64,000 nucleotides of DNA from Oncomelania hupensis (lineage: Eukaryota > Mollusca > Gastropoda > Littorinimorpha > Pomatiopsidae). Both the position numbers and the translations under genes were made by a program. The notes under the pieces were generated by a model. The model did not search any database and was not told the DNA's origin. It saw only the letters and a program-made list of their open reading frames with translations. The stretch covers positions 68,741,840 to 68,805,839 of the forward strand of contig CM072519.1 in NCBI GenBank assembly GCA_036898135.1. Direction: 5' to 3'. Below, one piece after another: positions 24,115 through 34,762 of the stretch (position 1 is the first letter of the stretch; each line of letters starts with the position of its first letter).

Positions 24115-25115
24115 TGTGACGGTGGGTCTATTGTTACTGGGCTCTGCACAATGGAATGCTATTACCCACTCGTCTTTGTCTGCGGGGATCTGCTAGTGTA
24201 ATCACCCTGTGATTAATCTTAATACAATAGTTTAGCTCGATCTGTGTGCGGATAGGGTTACAGAGATAGGGAGAAAAGTGTAATAGCTTCACTGACACAC
24301 TAGCTCTCACTCGGCTATGAAACATAGGTCGTCCAGACACTTGTTAACAGTAAATATCACACATTTATTTCGTCTACTCTATAAATAATTCTCTAAACAC
24401 TCTACACTAACTTAAATGTCCAAATTCACTTCGAATAGTTCGTTCCTTGATGGGTCTATGCTGCTACTGTTCTTAATATTTGTTACTGTCTCATCATTGG
24501 GCTATTTGTTCTGGTTGTCCTAATGTTGGTTTCAGGAGAGTGGACTACCGCACAGTCCTTCTATGTCAGTGTGGGTGCACGCTTTCGGTGTCACTTAACT
24601 GCAGTTTGAGGTGTGGTGATGGTGTCTCCTCCTTGGTGGTAGGCTATTGGGCTATCGTAGCTCAGTGCTAGATGCTCTACTGCAAGCCGAATGTCAGGGT
24701 TGACGCTTAGTGGTCTTCCTCCTGCCTCGGGCCAACGATGCCTGCTCGTCTTTTTGACAATGTCAGGTTGAATTGAATTTCACCCGTCCCTGCTTTAGTC
24801 TTTTGCTAGCGATCTTTCAGAGCGTTGCTCCGTCTCGTGTGAGAGTTAGGCACAGAATGACTACCTATTGTAGTGGTCAGCAAAAGCCCGCAAAAACTAG
24901 TTCTACAAGTGGCGTCTCTAGCGGGTGTCTCTAGCCATACGTCAGCTGAATGAGGTCACTGCCTAACTGAGCCAGCGTTAGCGTACACATGCTTAGCACA
25001 CAACTGACTTGCGTCGTCTTCTTGGCATCGACTTTAATTTACAAAGGTTACAGCAGGCTAAACTATTTAAGGAGAGTAGTCTTAGTGCAGGGTCTAAATC
25101 TAGCCTTCTGTGACA
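24115..25115 (-). mobile_element. solo LTR (1,001 bp)
   Basis: On the + strand it starts TGTGACGGTGGG and ends TTCTGTGACA, with CTTAC immediately outside both ends (24110-24114 and 25116-25120), a perfect 5-bp duplication. Read on the minus strand it starts TGTCACAG, the same first eight bases as the LTR of the element at 26-31.7 kb read in its own direction. No internal retrotransposon sequence lies within or beside it, as expected after LTR-LTR recombination. Confidence 0.7.
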
Positions 25116-25212
25116 CTTACTTTCCAAAGTTTAAGGTAGGCAATTGTGTCGGGAAACCTTCATTGGGGACGCACGAGTTATTACTTCCGTTCAACTCAGT
25201 ACAGTGTCAGTA

Positions 25213-25256
25213 CAACTTATGTTAATCTGATGAATACAAATTGATACAACAACAAA
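25213..25256 (+). repeat. 3' end of an unnamed retroposon with (CAA)n tail
   Basis: Shares ACTTATGTTAATCTGATGAA and a CAACAACAA tail with the 63-bp nested insert at 4764-4826. Confidence 0.6.
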
Positions 25257-25301
25257 ATACGTCCCTTCTGCCTGGTCTCCCCATTTTGTTACAGGGTGGT
25301 T

Positions 25302-25449
25302 GAAAAGTACCTCCCTATTCAACGTAGCTTATACCATTGGTAAGTAACTCCCTATTGAACGTTGCTTATACCATTGGTAAGTAACTCCCTATTGAACGTT
25401 GCTTATACCATTGGTAAGTAACTCCCTATTCAACGTTGCTTATACCACT
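25302..25449. repeat. 37-bp tandem repeat, four units
   Basis: The unit contains CTCCCTATTGAACGTTGC and TTATACCATTGGTAAGTAA. The outer units carry a few substitutions. Confidence 0.88.
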
Positions 25450-25570
25450 GGTAAATGGCGCTGCATTTACATGCAAAACATTTCTTGCGATCCCTACGGT
25501 GGATGAATGTTATTACTGATCTCTGATTACATCTCACTGGTAGGCCTTCTTCTTGTTCTTCTTGCGGATG

Positions 25571-26020
25571 ACAGGAAGTCCTCTCCAGGATCGCACAAAC
25601 AACTGCTGCCCTGACAAGGTTGAAGCCTATTTGGAAAGACAGGACCATCAGTCTACATTCCAAGATAAAACTGCTGAGCTCCCTTGTCATCTCCATCTTC
25701 CTATACGCTTGCGAGACTTGGACCCTCACAGCAGATCTACAACGAATTGACTGATTGGGTAAATTAACGTCCCCGGGCTCCTCGGACACATAAAGCATAT
25801 AGGGGATCTACAACGAAGAATACTAAGCATGGAGATGAGGTGCTACAGCAGACTTCTGGGCATTTCATATACTCAGCACATTACCAATGACGAAGTCCGA
25901 CAGACCATCACACAAGCCATTGAACAACATAATGACATGCTCACAGTGGTGAAGAAACAGAAACTCCGATATTATGGCCACGTCATTAGAGCATCTGGCC
26001 TTGCAAAGACCATCCTGCAA
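25571..26020 (+). mobile_element. RTE-like LINE 3' portion, interrupted
   Basis: Peptides LPCHLHLPIRLRDLDPHS (out of frame), MEMRCYSRLLGISYTQHITN and VVKKQKLRYYGHVIRASG match the other copies. A 58-bp insert at 25747-25804 splits it. The copy stops near 26020, where a SINE C remnant begins. Confidence 0.83.
25747..25804. mobile_element. 58-bp insertion flanked by a 13-bp duplication
   Basis: GATCTACAACGAA at 25734-25746 is repeated at 25805-25817. The sequence between them is absent from the other LINE copies. The insert has no A-rich or simple tail and no family I recognise. Confidence 0.6.
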
Positions 26021-26043
26021 GAACAAGAAAAAAATATCGTCCA

Positions 26044-27237
26044 TGTCACCGCCACGACTCTCCCTGGGCAGACGCCACAAACAAACAACTTCCACACGCA
26101 GACAACCCAGAAAGAATGACGATTTCCCGCAGACGGAAGTGATGAAAACACAACAAATAATATACAACTTTCAAGCTATTTATTCATTCATACCACACAC
26201 TCATACACATACAACATTTACACATGAAACGAAGAAATGGTAATGAAACAATCAATGGGTCAATGGAACGATGCAATGGTTCGTGGGTGATCGGGGGTCG
26301 CTAATCGACCAACGTCCTCAAATCGAACGTGCACAGCCAAAGTCCGAGGCACGTGTTCACAAACAGACAGGGGGGTTAAGCGTAGGAGAGGGACAACACA
26401 AAACGGGCCCACCTGGCGAAATGCAGTCCCTGGTAAAGTCTCCTCCAACGTGCTCGCCCCCTTCCGTTGACGTCCAAACGAAGGAGCGTTGCCACCCGTG
26501 GTCGCCACTGACGATGATGTTGAAGTGATGATGATGGCGCTGACAACGGAGGTGGTAGACAAACGAATGGCGATGTTGATGATGTTTGGTCCACTTGACC
26601 AGGTGTCGTCGTCGTTGCTGCCTCACGTTATCCAGCGACGAACTGGCGGATTGACGAACGTTGAGCTGCGAATTCCGAACTCGATCCTCGTACTCAAGCC
26701 TCGAATTCAGTCCTCAACGACAATCCTTGACGAACCCACACGGTTCGATGTAACCGCACCCCGTAGCCCCTTCTCCACTGCTCGTCTACGAAAGTACATC
26801 CAATTAGGGTAATCCGGTAGTGTGTAGTTCCCGTAGTAGACAATGCCTCAATACTACCTACCACACTACCAATAGGCTTGCTTTTCTACAACTACACTCC
26901 AACCGAGCGTATCACTTTAGAAATTGGCAATCTTTAAACTAGTATTCTTCTCAGAACCAGATACTATTTTTCGTTAATATCCGTCCCACCCTAATTCCAG
27001 AACACAGCAAAACCACAGAGCACTAGACAAACACTGTCCACACTGTACTGCTGTCAAACACGTTCTGCTGATAGTGAGCACATTCCTAACCTGGCCTAAC
27101 CGGCGTATGCTGTTTACCACGCTTTGCACGCTCCCGAGACAAGAATAATCACACATACGGCAACACGCAGTACCACCCCCGCCCCTATACTCTTCACACA
27201 CAGACTACATGGCTTTCTTCACAGCTGCCCTGTGACA
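26044..27237 (-). repeat. 3' LTR (1,194 bp)
   Basis: TG...CA ends with a 6-base inverted match (TGTCAC/GTGACA). Short frames inside it recur unchanged in the other LTR and are not separate genes. Confidence 0.92.
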
Positions 27238-27252
27238 CACCCCCCTCCCAAG
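27238..27252 (-). other. polypurine tract
   Basis: On the minus strand GGGAGGGGGGTG directly abuts the LTR start, the usual plus-strand primer position. Confidence 0.7.
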
Positions 27253-27316
27253 ACGAACCTACGGAGAGTTCAAAACCTAAACTTCCACAGGGTCAGATCT
27301 GCTGAGGAAATCCGCT

Positions 27317-30139
27317 TCAATGTTGTCTGTCCCTGGAATTGGTCGAACGGTGAAGACGTACGCCTGCAACTGCATAGCCCACCGGGTGAGTCTGGCACTG
27401 TTGAGGTGCGTCCGTCCTCAAGATGAGCTCTTTGTCTAAGCTTGGTAACTTGACCACTGGCTCACTGGTCAGCGCTCTCTTCAAATCGTTGAAAGCTCTC
27501 TGGCAGTCATCCCTTCTGTTGACCTCTCCCTTCTTCCTTACTCGCACGTTCGGTGCTTCGTACGGCGACGTACAAGACTTGATCACCCCCGACTCCAGCA
27601 TCGATTCCATTTCACCCTTGACGACTTCCATCTGTGAGAATGGTAGCGGATGCTGGTGCACGCGAACAGCGCTGTCGTCAGTCAATTCCACTTCGCATTC
27701 GTCCACGCTGGTGCGCTGGGGTCGATCTGTCAGCTGACTCGCGTACTGTTGACTCACTTCCCGTAGCTGGCTCCGACGATGTGCATACAGCGACGGGTCT
27801 ATCTGTACGTCCACACGCCCTTCGCTCGCTCGTAGCGGTATCAGTGGTACAGTGCCCTGATCACTGATGTCCGACGTCCCCTCTGTTCCAGCTTGGTCCA
27901 ACACCACTGCCACCGTCGCCTCCGGTTCTGCTTTGCGTACTATGTAACGCTCCAACTTCCTGTTCTTACCGGCTCTCTGAAACGGTACCCTCCTGACTGG
28001 CATCCGTCCTAGTGGCACCTTCCTGACACTCCCTTTCGGCGTCGTCCGCTGGCACACGTCGCATGAAGCACAGTACCTCCTGACATCGCGGCACATCCCT
28101 GGCCAGTAGTGCTCGGCCCACACTCGATCCTGAGTCCGCTTGGCTCCTAGATGTCCAGCCATGGGTGTGTCGTGTCCCATGCGCAGTACCTCCGATCGAA
28201 GCTTGGCTGGTACCACCAACTGGCTGTGATCCACTTTGTCCTGTCCTGTGTATTCGCGGTACAACAGGTCCCGCTTCCAGACAAATGCCACTTGCCCCTT
28301 TCCTCGTTTCTCCTTTCCCGCCTTCCGGTCTGCTAGCTGTCGTACTTTCGCAAGCTCGCCGTCTTCCAACTGCAATTGACGAATCTCCTTCGGCGTGGCG
28401 ACGACGTTCCTGCTCGGTCCGACTACCACTGGTTCCGCAGCGTCTGTCTCTCTGGCTGCTTGCTCTCGCGTCTGCACTGCGCAACACTCTGCGGTTCCCT
28501 CGACGAACACTGGCAGTGCTGTGTCTGGTTGCCGTTCCGTCCTCGCCCAGTTGCCGATCACCACTGGGTAGATCAGGTCGGGTACCACCACTACCTCCAC
28601 TCTCCCGGTGTAGAACGGTGACTCCAGCTGTACCCATGCTGTCGGCAGTGACCTGGATAGCTGGCGAACGGCGAATCCGACGCGCCGCGTGCGTCCTGTG
28701 TAGATAAGGTTGGCAACCTCTCCCTTCCGCAGGCAAATCAAGTCGGCCCCCGTGTCCCTCACAGCCGTCAGCGGAACACCTTCCACTACCACTTGGCTCT
28801 GGAACCGAGGATCTCCCCTCTTGCCCGCCTCCTTCAAGATGCGCAACGCTCCTCCACTCCGCTCGCTGCGTTTCGGACAATCTCGCTTCAGGTGCCCTTT
28901 CTGTCCGCAGCTGTAGCACACCCGCTTGTCAGGCGAGTTGGGTCGTGGTCCCGCTGGCTGGCGGCCCTCGCTCTTGTCCCTGGGTGTAAAGGGTTGACGT
29001 GGTGGGAAACGTAGGTTGGTCCCGGCTCTGGCGTCGACGTACTGCTGTGCTAACGTCGCGGCCTCCTCCACCGTTGCTGGGTTGCGCTCGCGCACGAACG
29101 TGACCAGTTCTGGCGTCATACCGTTGATCATCTGCTCCATCAGCACCAGGTCAAGTAAGTCTCCATACGTGGCCTTCTTGTTCGCAAGTCCCATCCAGCG
29201 TTCCAGGAACAACTCTGACTTCCGCAGGTACTGCTTGAAAGTCTCTGGTGGCTCCCTTCGTAGCTGGCGAAACTTCTTGCGATACGTCTCGGCCGTCAGG
29301 TTGAAACGTACCAACAACGCTGCCTTCAGGATCTCGTAGTCGGCAGAGTCGTCCTCGTTCAAGCCAACGTAAACTTCCCTCGCCTTCCCCTTCAGCAAGG
29401 TCCCCAAGCGAATAGCCCACGTGTCCTTCTTCCAGTCTTGAGCCTTGGCGAACCGCTCGAACTGGCACAAGTAGGTCTCTAGGTCGTCCTTATCCTCGAA
29501 GAATGGTAACCTGAGCTTGACCGTCTCGAACTCGGGTTGACGATTCCTGCGGTTCCCGGCGCCTTCCTGCAACCTAAGTTGCGCCATCGCTATCTCGTGC
29601 GCCATCTCTCTCTCTCTCTCCCTCTCTCTCCGGTTTGCGTCTTCCTCCCTAGCCGCTTGGTCTATCGCGTAGTCTAACGCTGCCTGACCCTTCAGTCCTT
29701 CGCGCTTGGCGAGTCTCAAGATCCTCTCCATCGGCGTCTCGTCCGCGAATGGTCCCGTCCTCGGCGTCGGTGCCGCCTCGATCTTGTAGATCGAACGGTA
29801 GGGGTTGGTCTCAAACCTCTTCAGCCTCGTTGCGTCGCTCAGACGATCCTGGTCTCCGTAGACGTCGATGCCTGCTGACATCCCGCCAGTCGCGCCAAAT
29901 CCCGTCACAAAAGGACCACTCACTGTGTCTCTGGCTTCGAACGTCGTCAACTCCTCGTCCACTGACCCACGACGCGATGATCTAACCGGCGATCTCCGTC
30001 GCTCGGTCGCAGAAGGTAGATCGGTGACTCCTGTATCAACCGCTGCCGTCGTCGCCCGCTCGTCCATCGTGACACCCGCGCGAGAACGCGTACGAGCCGC
30101 GATCGGTGACAGTCCTTCAGTCTCCTCGTTCGATGCCAT
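27317..30139 (-). CDS. Gag-protease-integrase(zinc)-RT fusion of the gypsy element, catalytic cores missing
   Basis: Open for 948 codons from 30163; the likelier start is the ninth codon, MASNEETEG at 30139, giving 940 residues. Numbering from 30163: coiled-coil segment with REREREMAHE near 180-190; retroviral-type Gag core about 211-380; CCHC knuckle CYSCGQKGHLKRDC at 416-429; aspartic protease RDTGADL at 469-475; integrase zinc-binding motif with H664, H671, C701 and C704; gypsy RT N-terminal segment about 795-880; RNase H start LRTDA near 915-919. The integrase DDE core, the RT palm with YXDD and most of RNase H are absent, yet the frame stays open. Integrase before RT is the order reported for Gmr1-type gypsy elements, whereas typical gypsy has RT first. 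It may supply Gag and protease but cannot copy or integrate itself. Do not read it as a functional polymerase. Confidence 0.88.
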   Translation of the reverse strand: MASNEETEGLSPIAARTRSRAGVTMDERATTAAVDTGVTDLPSATERRRSPVRSSRRGSVDEELTTFEARDTVSGPFVTGFGATGGMSAGIDVYGDQDRLSDATRLKRFETNPYRSIYKIEAAPTPRTGPFADETPMERILRLAKREGLKGQAALDYAIDQAAREEDANRREREREREMAHEIAMAQLRLQEGAGNRRNRQPEFETVKLRLPFFEDKDDLETYLCQFERFAKAQDWKKDTWAIRLGTLLKGKAREVYVGLNEDDSADYEILKAALLVRFNLTAETYRKKFRQLRREPPETFKQYLRKSELFLERWMGLANKKATYGDLLDLVLMEQMINGMTPELVTFVRERNPATVEEAATLAQQYVDARAGTNLRFPPRQPFTPRDKSEGRQPAGPRPNSPDKRVCYSCGQKGHLKRDCPKRSERSGGALRILKEAGKRGDPRFQSQVVVEGVPLTAVRDTGADLICLRKGEVANLIYTGRTRRVGFAVRQLSRSLPTAWVQLESPFYTGRVEVVVVPDLIYPVVIGNWARTERQPDTALPVFVEGTAECCAVQTREQAARETDAAEPVVVGPSRNVVATPKEIRQLQLEDGELAKVRQLADRKAGKEKRGKGQVAFVWKRDLLYREYTGQDKVDHSQLVVPAKLRSEVLRMGHDTPMAGHLGAKRTQDRVWAEHYWPGMCRDVRRYCASCDVCQRTTPKGSVRKVPLGRMPVRRVPFQRAGKNRKLERYIVRKAEPEATVAVVLDQAGTEGTSDISDQGTVPLIPLRASEGRVDVQIDPSLYAHRRSQLREVSQQYASQLTDRPQRTSVDECEVELTDDSAVRVHQHPLPFSQMEVVKGEMESMLESGVIKSCTSPYEAPNVRVRKKGEVNRRDDCQRAFNDLKRALTSEPVVKLPSLDKELILRTDAPQQCQTHPVGYAVAGVRLHRSTNSRDRQH

Positions 30140-30499
30140 CCTGCTTAAGAAAAGCAACAACAACCAACAACAACAAGTTAAAGTCCTACAACCCTACCTA
30201 CCTAGCCTAGCCCCAGATACTAACCTACCTATCTAAGCTATCTTCCTTACCTATCACCCACCTCCTCCCACTCAAACAGTGGAAACTGGCCCGCAAGGTA
30301 GCGAACCGGTTGGAGAGTGCGATGGCCCCCTCCCTCACGTGTGGTCGAACCTAGGCCGGCTGTGAGCCTCCGCTAAACAGCGACCTGACTCCCTCCAACC
30401 ACCCGCTGGGGTGCACACTCTCACCGAATCACGCCTCACACACTCGGACACCACAAGACAATCACGAGACAACTTCACGTCTGGGCACACTCACACCTA

Positions 30500-30515
30500 C
30501 CCTGCATCTCCACCA
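30500..30515 (-). other. primer-binding-type site
   Basis: Minus-strand TGGTGGAGATGCAGGG begins two bases after the 5' LTR. The leading TGG would pair with a tRNA CCA end; the tRNA is not identified. Confidence 0.6.
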
Positions 30516-30517
30516 TA

Positions 30518-31711
30518 TGTCACCGCCACGACTCTCCCTGGGCAGACGCCACAAACAAACAACTTCCACACGCAGACAACCCAGAAAGAATGACGATTTC
30601 CCGCAGACGGAAGTGATGAAAACACAACAAATAATATACAACTTTCAAGCTATTTATTCATTCATACCACACACTCATACACATACAACATTTACACATG
30701 AAACGAAGAAATGGTAATGAAACAATCAATGGGTCAATGGAACGATGCAATGGTTCGTGGGTGATCGGGGGTCGCTAATCGACCAACGTCCTCAAATCGA
30801 ACGTGCACAGCCAAAGTCCGAGGCACGTGTTCACAAACAGACAGGGGGGTTAAGCGTAGGAGAGGGACAACACAAAACGGGCCCACCTGGCGAAATGCAG
30901 TCCCTGGTAAAGTCTCCTCCAACGTGCTCGCCCCCTTCCGTTGACGTCCAAACGAAGGAGCGTTGCCACCCGTGGTCGCCACTGACGATGATGTTGAAGT
31001 GATGATGATGGCGCTGACAACGGAGGTGGTAGACAAACGAATGGCGATGTTGATGATGTTTGGTCCACTTGACCAGGTGTCGTCGTCGTTGCTGCCTCAC
31101 GTTATCCAGCGACGAACTGGCGGATTGACGAACGTTGAGCTGCGAATTCCGAACTCGATCCTCGTACTCAAGCCTCGAATTCAGTCCTCAACGACAATCC
31201 TTGACGAACCCACACGGTTCGATGTAACCGCACCCCGTAGCCCCTTCTCCACTGCTCGTCTACGAAAGTACATCCAATTAGGGTAATCCGGTAGTGTGTA
31301 GTTCCCGTAGTAGACAATGCCTCAATACTACCTACCACACTACCAATAGGCTTGCTTTTCTACAACTACACTCCAACCGAGCGTATCACTTTAGAAATTG
31401 GCAATCTTTAAACTAGTATTCTTCTCAGAACCAGATACTATTTTTCGTTAATATCCGTCCCACCCTAATTCCAGAACACAGCAAAACCACAGAGCACTAG
31501 ACAAACACTGTCCACACTGTACTGCTGTCAAACACGTTCTGCTGATAGTGAGCACATTCCTAACCTGGCCTAACCGGCGTATGCTGTTTACCACGCTTTG
31601 CACGCTCCCGAGACAAGAATAATCACACATACGGCAACACGCAGTACCACCCCCGCCCCTATACTCTTCACACACAGACTACATGGCTTTCTTCACAGCT
31701 GCCCTGTGACA
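30518..31711 (-). repeat. 5' LTR (1,194 bp)
   Basis: Appears identical to the copy at 26044-27237. Confidence 0.92.
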
Positions 31712-31810
31712 GTCCACCTTCTGTAATAGCGATTTGAAGAGGTCGCCGCGCTTTGGGTTGGATTGAAGAAAAAGCGCTCGATAGCATCCTGTATTATTCA
31801 AATATAATTG
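31712..31810 (+). repeat. SINE family C remnant, split by the LTR element
   Basis: Reverse-complemented it contains AGGATGCTAT, AAAGCGCGGCGA and AATCGCTATTACAG, then meets the GTCCA duplication. The other side of the LTR element (26021-26043) resumes with sequence resembling the A-rich part of the SINE. Confidence 0.6.
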
Positions 31811-32654
31811 TTATTATAGCTGTTGATAAATTGACCCATGATCTTATAACTTCTTTTATACATATTATTTGAAATGCAGCACTATTAACCACAACAAAAA
31901 GTTAGAGAGCAATATTCAAGTATCAACTTTATTGAAGGCTCCGGCCTTCTAGCCCTCAGCCAATTCCAACAAACTACTTCAAAGACATAACGAAATAATA
32001 ATAATAAATAATAATATAATAACGGATTTTTATATAGCGGGTACTCCAGCCTATGACCAGACTCTCCACGCTTTACATAGTCATTACATATGAATACATG
32101 CACTCGATAAAACATCGCTTTTGCTACAATACACCAAAAGACGGAACAGTAAAGGTACAAACTATTTACAACTATGTACACAAATTACAAAAAAGACAGA
32201 AATAGACTATTTACAACTATGTACACAAATGACAAAAAAGACAGAAATAGAATAGCAAAAACCTATTCACAGCTATTTATATGCCCGGTTAGGCCCAGGA
32301 GGAAAAACAGTATACATATTTACAGCCGTGTATAACAAATAAGCAGAAAATTAAAAATAAGCAGAAAATTGAAAATAAAACTGCGATCACAACATTCCGT
32401 GTATTCAGTACAATAAATATAAATAATCTGGATTCCATAGGAAGGTATTTTTCACCCCCCTCACCCCTCCCCCCCTCTTCCCCTCACCCTCCTCCCCTCC
32501 CCCTCCGTCTCTCCTCCCCTTCCCCCCCTCCCCCCATCCTCTCTTTGCTGGAAGGACTCTTCTCCTTTTCTGGTTCTCTTTCATTTCTCCTTCCTCGTAA
32601 TCATACCGGTTTCTAATCCTCCGTCACATTTCTCTCTGTTCATTGTAAACCCCA

Positions 32655-32800
32655 TTGGCGATAACAGTGTTTCGGTCAGTCATGGCGCTGGCCTTGTGTA
32701 TATCTGTGTCTCGGGGCGATGTTGGCTCGAATCCTGACTTCGCTGATTAACTGTAGCCAGTGCCTTGAGAAGATCTCCGAGCTTGGAAGAGCGCTATTGG
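32655..32800 (+). repeat. SINE family B copy
   Basis: A degenerate A box (GGTCAGTCATGGCG), a B box (GGCTCGAATCC) and a tail AGTGCCTTGAGAAGATCTC..GAGCGCTATT parallel the copy at 60285-60455. Confidence 0.6.
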
Positions 32801-32809
32801 CATGTAACT

Positions 32810-33125
32810 ACTTCGGATGACAGTATAAGCCGAGGTCCAGTCTGTGCACGCAAGCATTCCATCGCACACAAGCATTCCATCGCACGGAGTTTAAAGATCC
32901 TGACGCTCATGCTCTACACGGGTGAATGCCGGCTGTACAAATACACCCAGCTAGCATTAGGTCCCGTCGTCCCGCACCGGGTCGCCCAGGATTGTGCTCA
33001 GTGGTTTTGGGCGTCAGACAGTGCGCCCAATGGCTCCAAGTGGGCGTCTCAGCCGGCTTGAGTAAATTCCTTTGTCGGCCAGCGTTTTGCGCAGTTCTTG
33101 AGCTGGAAAAGCGCTGCATATCAGG
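32810..33125 (+). repeat. SINE family A copy
   Basis: Blocks in order: GAGGTCCAGTCTGTGCACGC, GATCCTGACGCTCATGC, AAATACACCCAGCTAGCATT, GCGTCAGACAGTGCGCCC, GGCCAGCGTTTTGCGCAGTT and GAGCTGGAAAAGCGCT. A short direct repeat (AAGCATTCCATCGCAC) is duplicated near 32851-32885. Confidence 0.75.
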
Positions 33126-33129
33126 ACGA

Positions 33130-33450
33130 TCGGGAGCGCCGTTAGCTCAGTGGTGTACACCGTGTACTCCAACGTCAGGCGATAACATGGCAACCAGTAC
33201 AGGCGATGGTCCAAGCGCCGTTAACGGCCTGTGGAACAACAACAACTACTACAACAACAATAACAAAAACCTGAGACACTGCGCTCCTACTCTTTCGGAT
33301 GGGAGTGTAAATCGAGGTCTAGTCTGTGAACGCACGCCTCCCGTCGCACGCATGGACTTTAAAGATCCTGATGCTCATGTCCTAGACGGGCGAGTGCACC
33401 CAGCACGCACTAGGTTCCCTGTCGCCCAGGATTGCGCTCAGTCGTCTTAA
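33130..33450 (+). repeat. SINE family A copy with tRNA-like head
   Basis: GCCGTTAGCTCAGTGGTGTA is an A-box-like tRNA head. An AAC/AAT-rich stretch and the family A blocks follow (GAGGTCTAGTCTGTGAACGC, GATCCTGATGCTCATGTCC). The copy ends at CGCCCAGGATTGCGCTCAG. Confidence 0.65.
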
Positions 33451-33451
33451 T

Positions 33452-33768
33452 AATAATAATAATACAGGATGCTATGTACGCGCCTTTCCCCAAGGCTCAA
33501 AGCGCGGCGATCTATACCAACATACACGCTCACCTGTCTCATTTACCCTCACACACACCAAATACACACACATCACTCAAACAGGTGGTGTAAAGGCAGG
33601 GAGATCGCTATTAGAAGACGGAAGAAAATCTAATTTTTATTTATGAAATTTTTATATTGACTGCATCCTGTACCATTATTGAAGGGAGGGAGGAAACCGG
33701 AGTGCCCGGAGAAAACCCTCGGTGACCTCAATAGTCTCGTACCTAAGTCACATACGCTCGCCCCTCGC
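33452..33768 (-). repeat. SINE family C copy, head truncated
   Basis: AAT tail, ACAGGATGCTATGTACGCG, AAAGCGCGGCGATCTATAC, GGAAACCGGAGTGCCCGGAG and CCTCGGTGACCTCAATAG lie in the same order as in the complete copy at the window's right end. It breaks off inside the tRNA head at CGCCCCTCGCGGG. Confidence 0.78.
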
Positions 33769-33990
33769 GGGTCAGTCGTCTTGGGGTCAGACTATGCGCC
33801 CAAAGGCTGCAAGTGGGCGCCTAGGGCGGGTCAGTCGTCTTGGGGTCAGACTATGCGCCCAAAGGCTGCAAGTGGGCGCCTAGGGCGGATTGAGTTAGGT
33901 CCTGTATCGGCCAGCGCCTTGAGCGGCTCTTGAGCTGGAAAAGCGCTATATAGAACGCGATTACATAAATAAATAAATAAATAACGATTA
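33769..33990 (+). repeat. SINE family A 3' half with a 59-bp tandem duplication
   Basis: A block with TCAGTCGTCTTGGGGTCAGA and GCGCCCAAAGGCTGCAAGTG occurs twice in tandem (about 33770-33828 and 33829-33887) without a difference. The normal end GGCCAGCGCCTTGAGCGG..AAAGCGCTATATAG and an AAATA tail follow. Confidence 0.75.
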
Positions 33991-34658
33991 AAGAAATAAA
34001 AATATATAAAATTGAACAACCCTGTTGAAAATTCATTCTTCTTCCTCATCCTTCGTCTTTTATCTCTTCCCCCTCCCCCCCTTCTCCGCCATCCACTCCC
34101 ATTCCTCCCCCCTCCCACCCACTCTTCTTCTTCTATCTCCCATGTCTCGATCCTCTGCTCCTCCTTCGTTGTAACAGAGCAGGGGGTCAAACTGGACGGC
34201 GAAAATTGCTAAGCGAAGAACAGAGTTGAACGGATCGATTTTTGTCATCATTACGGTCATGTCATCAGAACACAGGCAAGAAAACCCAGTTGCCAGCGAT
34301 CCATTATAATCATTATTATTAGATGCTAGCAGCTAAAAATACTGTAACACTGACCTACTGACCCGAAGCCTCGGGCAGCAGAGGCATAAACCACCATTGC
34401 AATTTTATCATGAAACACGTGCTTGAACGTGTTGAAAGGGTCGCAGTGTTTAATTATTGATGTTGGTGTTCGTGTTGGTGGTGTTGATATATGTATGTAT
34501 GTATGTATATATATGCATGTGTGTTTCTGTGTGAGAGTGGGTGCGTATGTGTGTGAGTGTGTGTGCGTGTGTGTGTGTGTGGGCATGTAGAAACGACGTT
34601 ACAGTGACACACTCATGGAACTCCACATGGTTTCTTTTGACTTTTTTGGAAGGCTGCC

Positions 34659-34678
34659 CTATTTTGACGTCAAAATAG
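34659..34678. other. perfect 20-bp palindrome with CRE core
   Basis: CTATTTTGACGTCAAAATAG is its own reverse complement and centres on TGACGTCA. It lies inside the MITE. Confidence 0.6.
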
Positions 34679-34701
34679 AGTTCCAGTAGAGTTACAGCTG
34701 T

Positions 34702-34762
34702 TTTAGGCTTAGGGTTAGGTTAAGGGTTAGTGTTTGGGTTAGGGGTTAGGGTTAGGGATAGG
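34702..34762 (+). repeat. degenerate TTAGGG-like repeats
   Basis: Units such as TTAGGG, TTAGGTTAAGGG, TTTGGG and TTAGGGG recur about nine times. They resemble interstitial telomere sequence but vary in unit length. Confidence 0.65.

Larger units (their letters stand above)
26044..31711 (-). mobile_element. Ty3/gypsy retrotransposon with Gmr1-like domain order, young, deleted inside
   Basis: Two direct LTRs (26044-27237 and 30518-31711) are offset by exactly 4,474 bases and I found no difference between them. GTCCA flanks both sides (26039-26043 and 31712-31716). Read in its own direction, the left LTR is followed after two bases by TGGTGGAGATGCAGGG, a primer-binding-type site. A purine tract (GGGAGGGGGG) precedes the other LTR. 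The single long frame encodes Gag, protease, an integrase zinc-binding piece and RT pieces, in that order. The element sits inside a SINE C remnant that follows a LINE fragment. Confidence 0.9.

Noticed and set aside
26260..26562. Small frames in the LTR, repeated at 30734-31036
   Set aside because: Duplicated only because the LTR is duplicated; no domain, no independent support.
27966..28919. 317-residue reverse frame, out of register with the Gag-pol frame
   Set aside because: The overlapping frame carries the CCHC, DTGA and zinc-binding motifs; this one has none and is its shadow.
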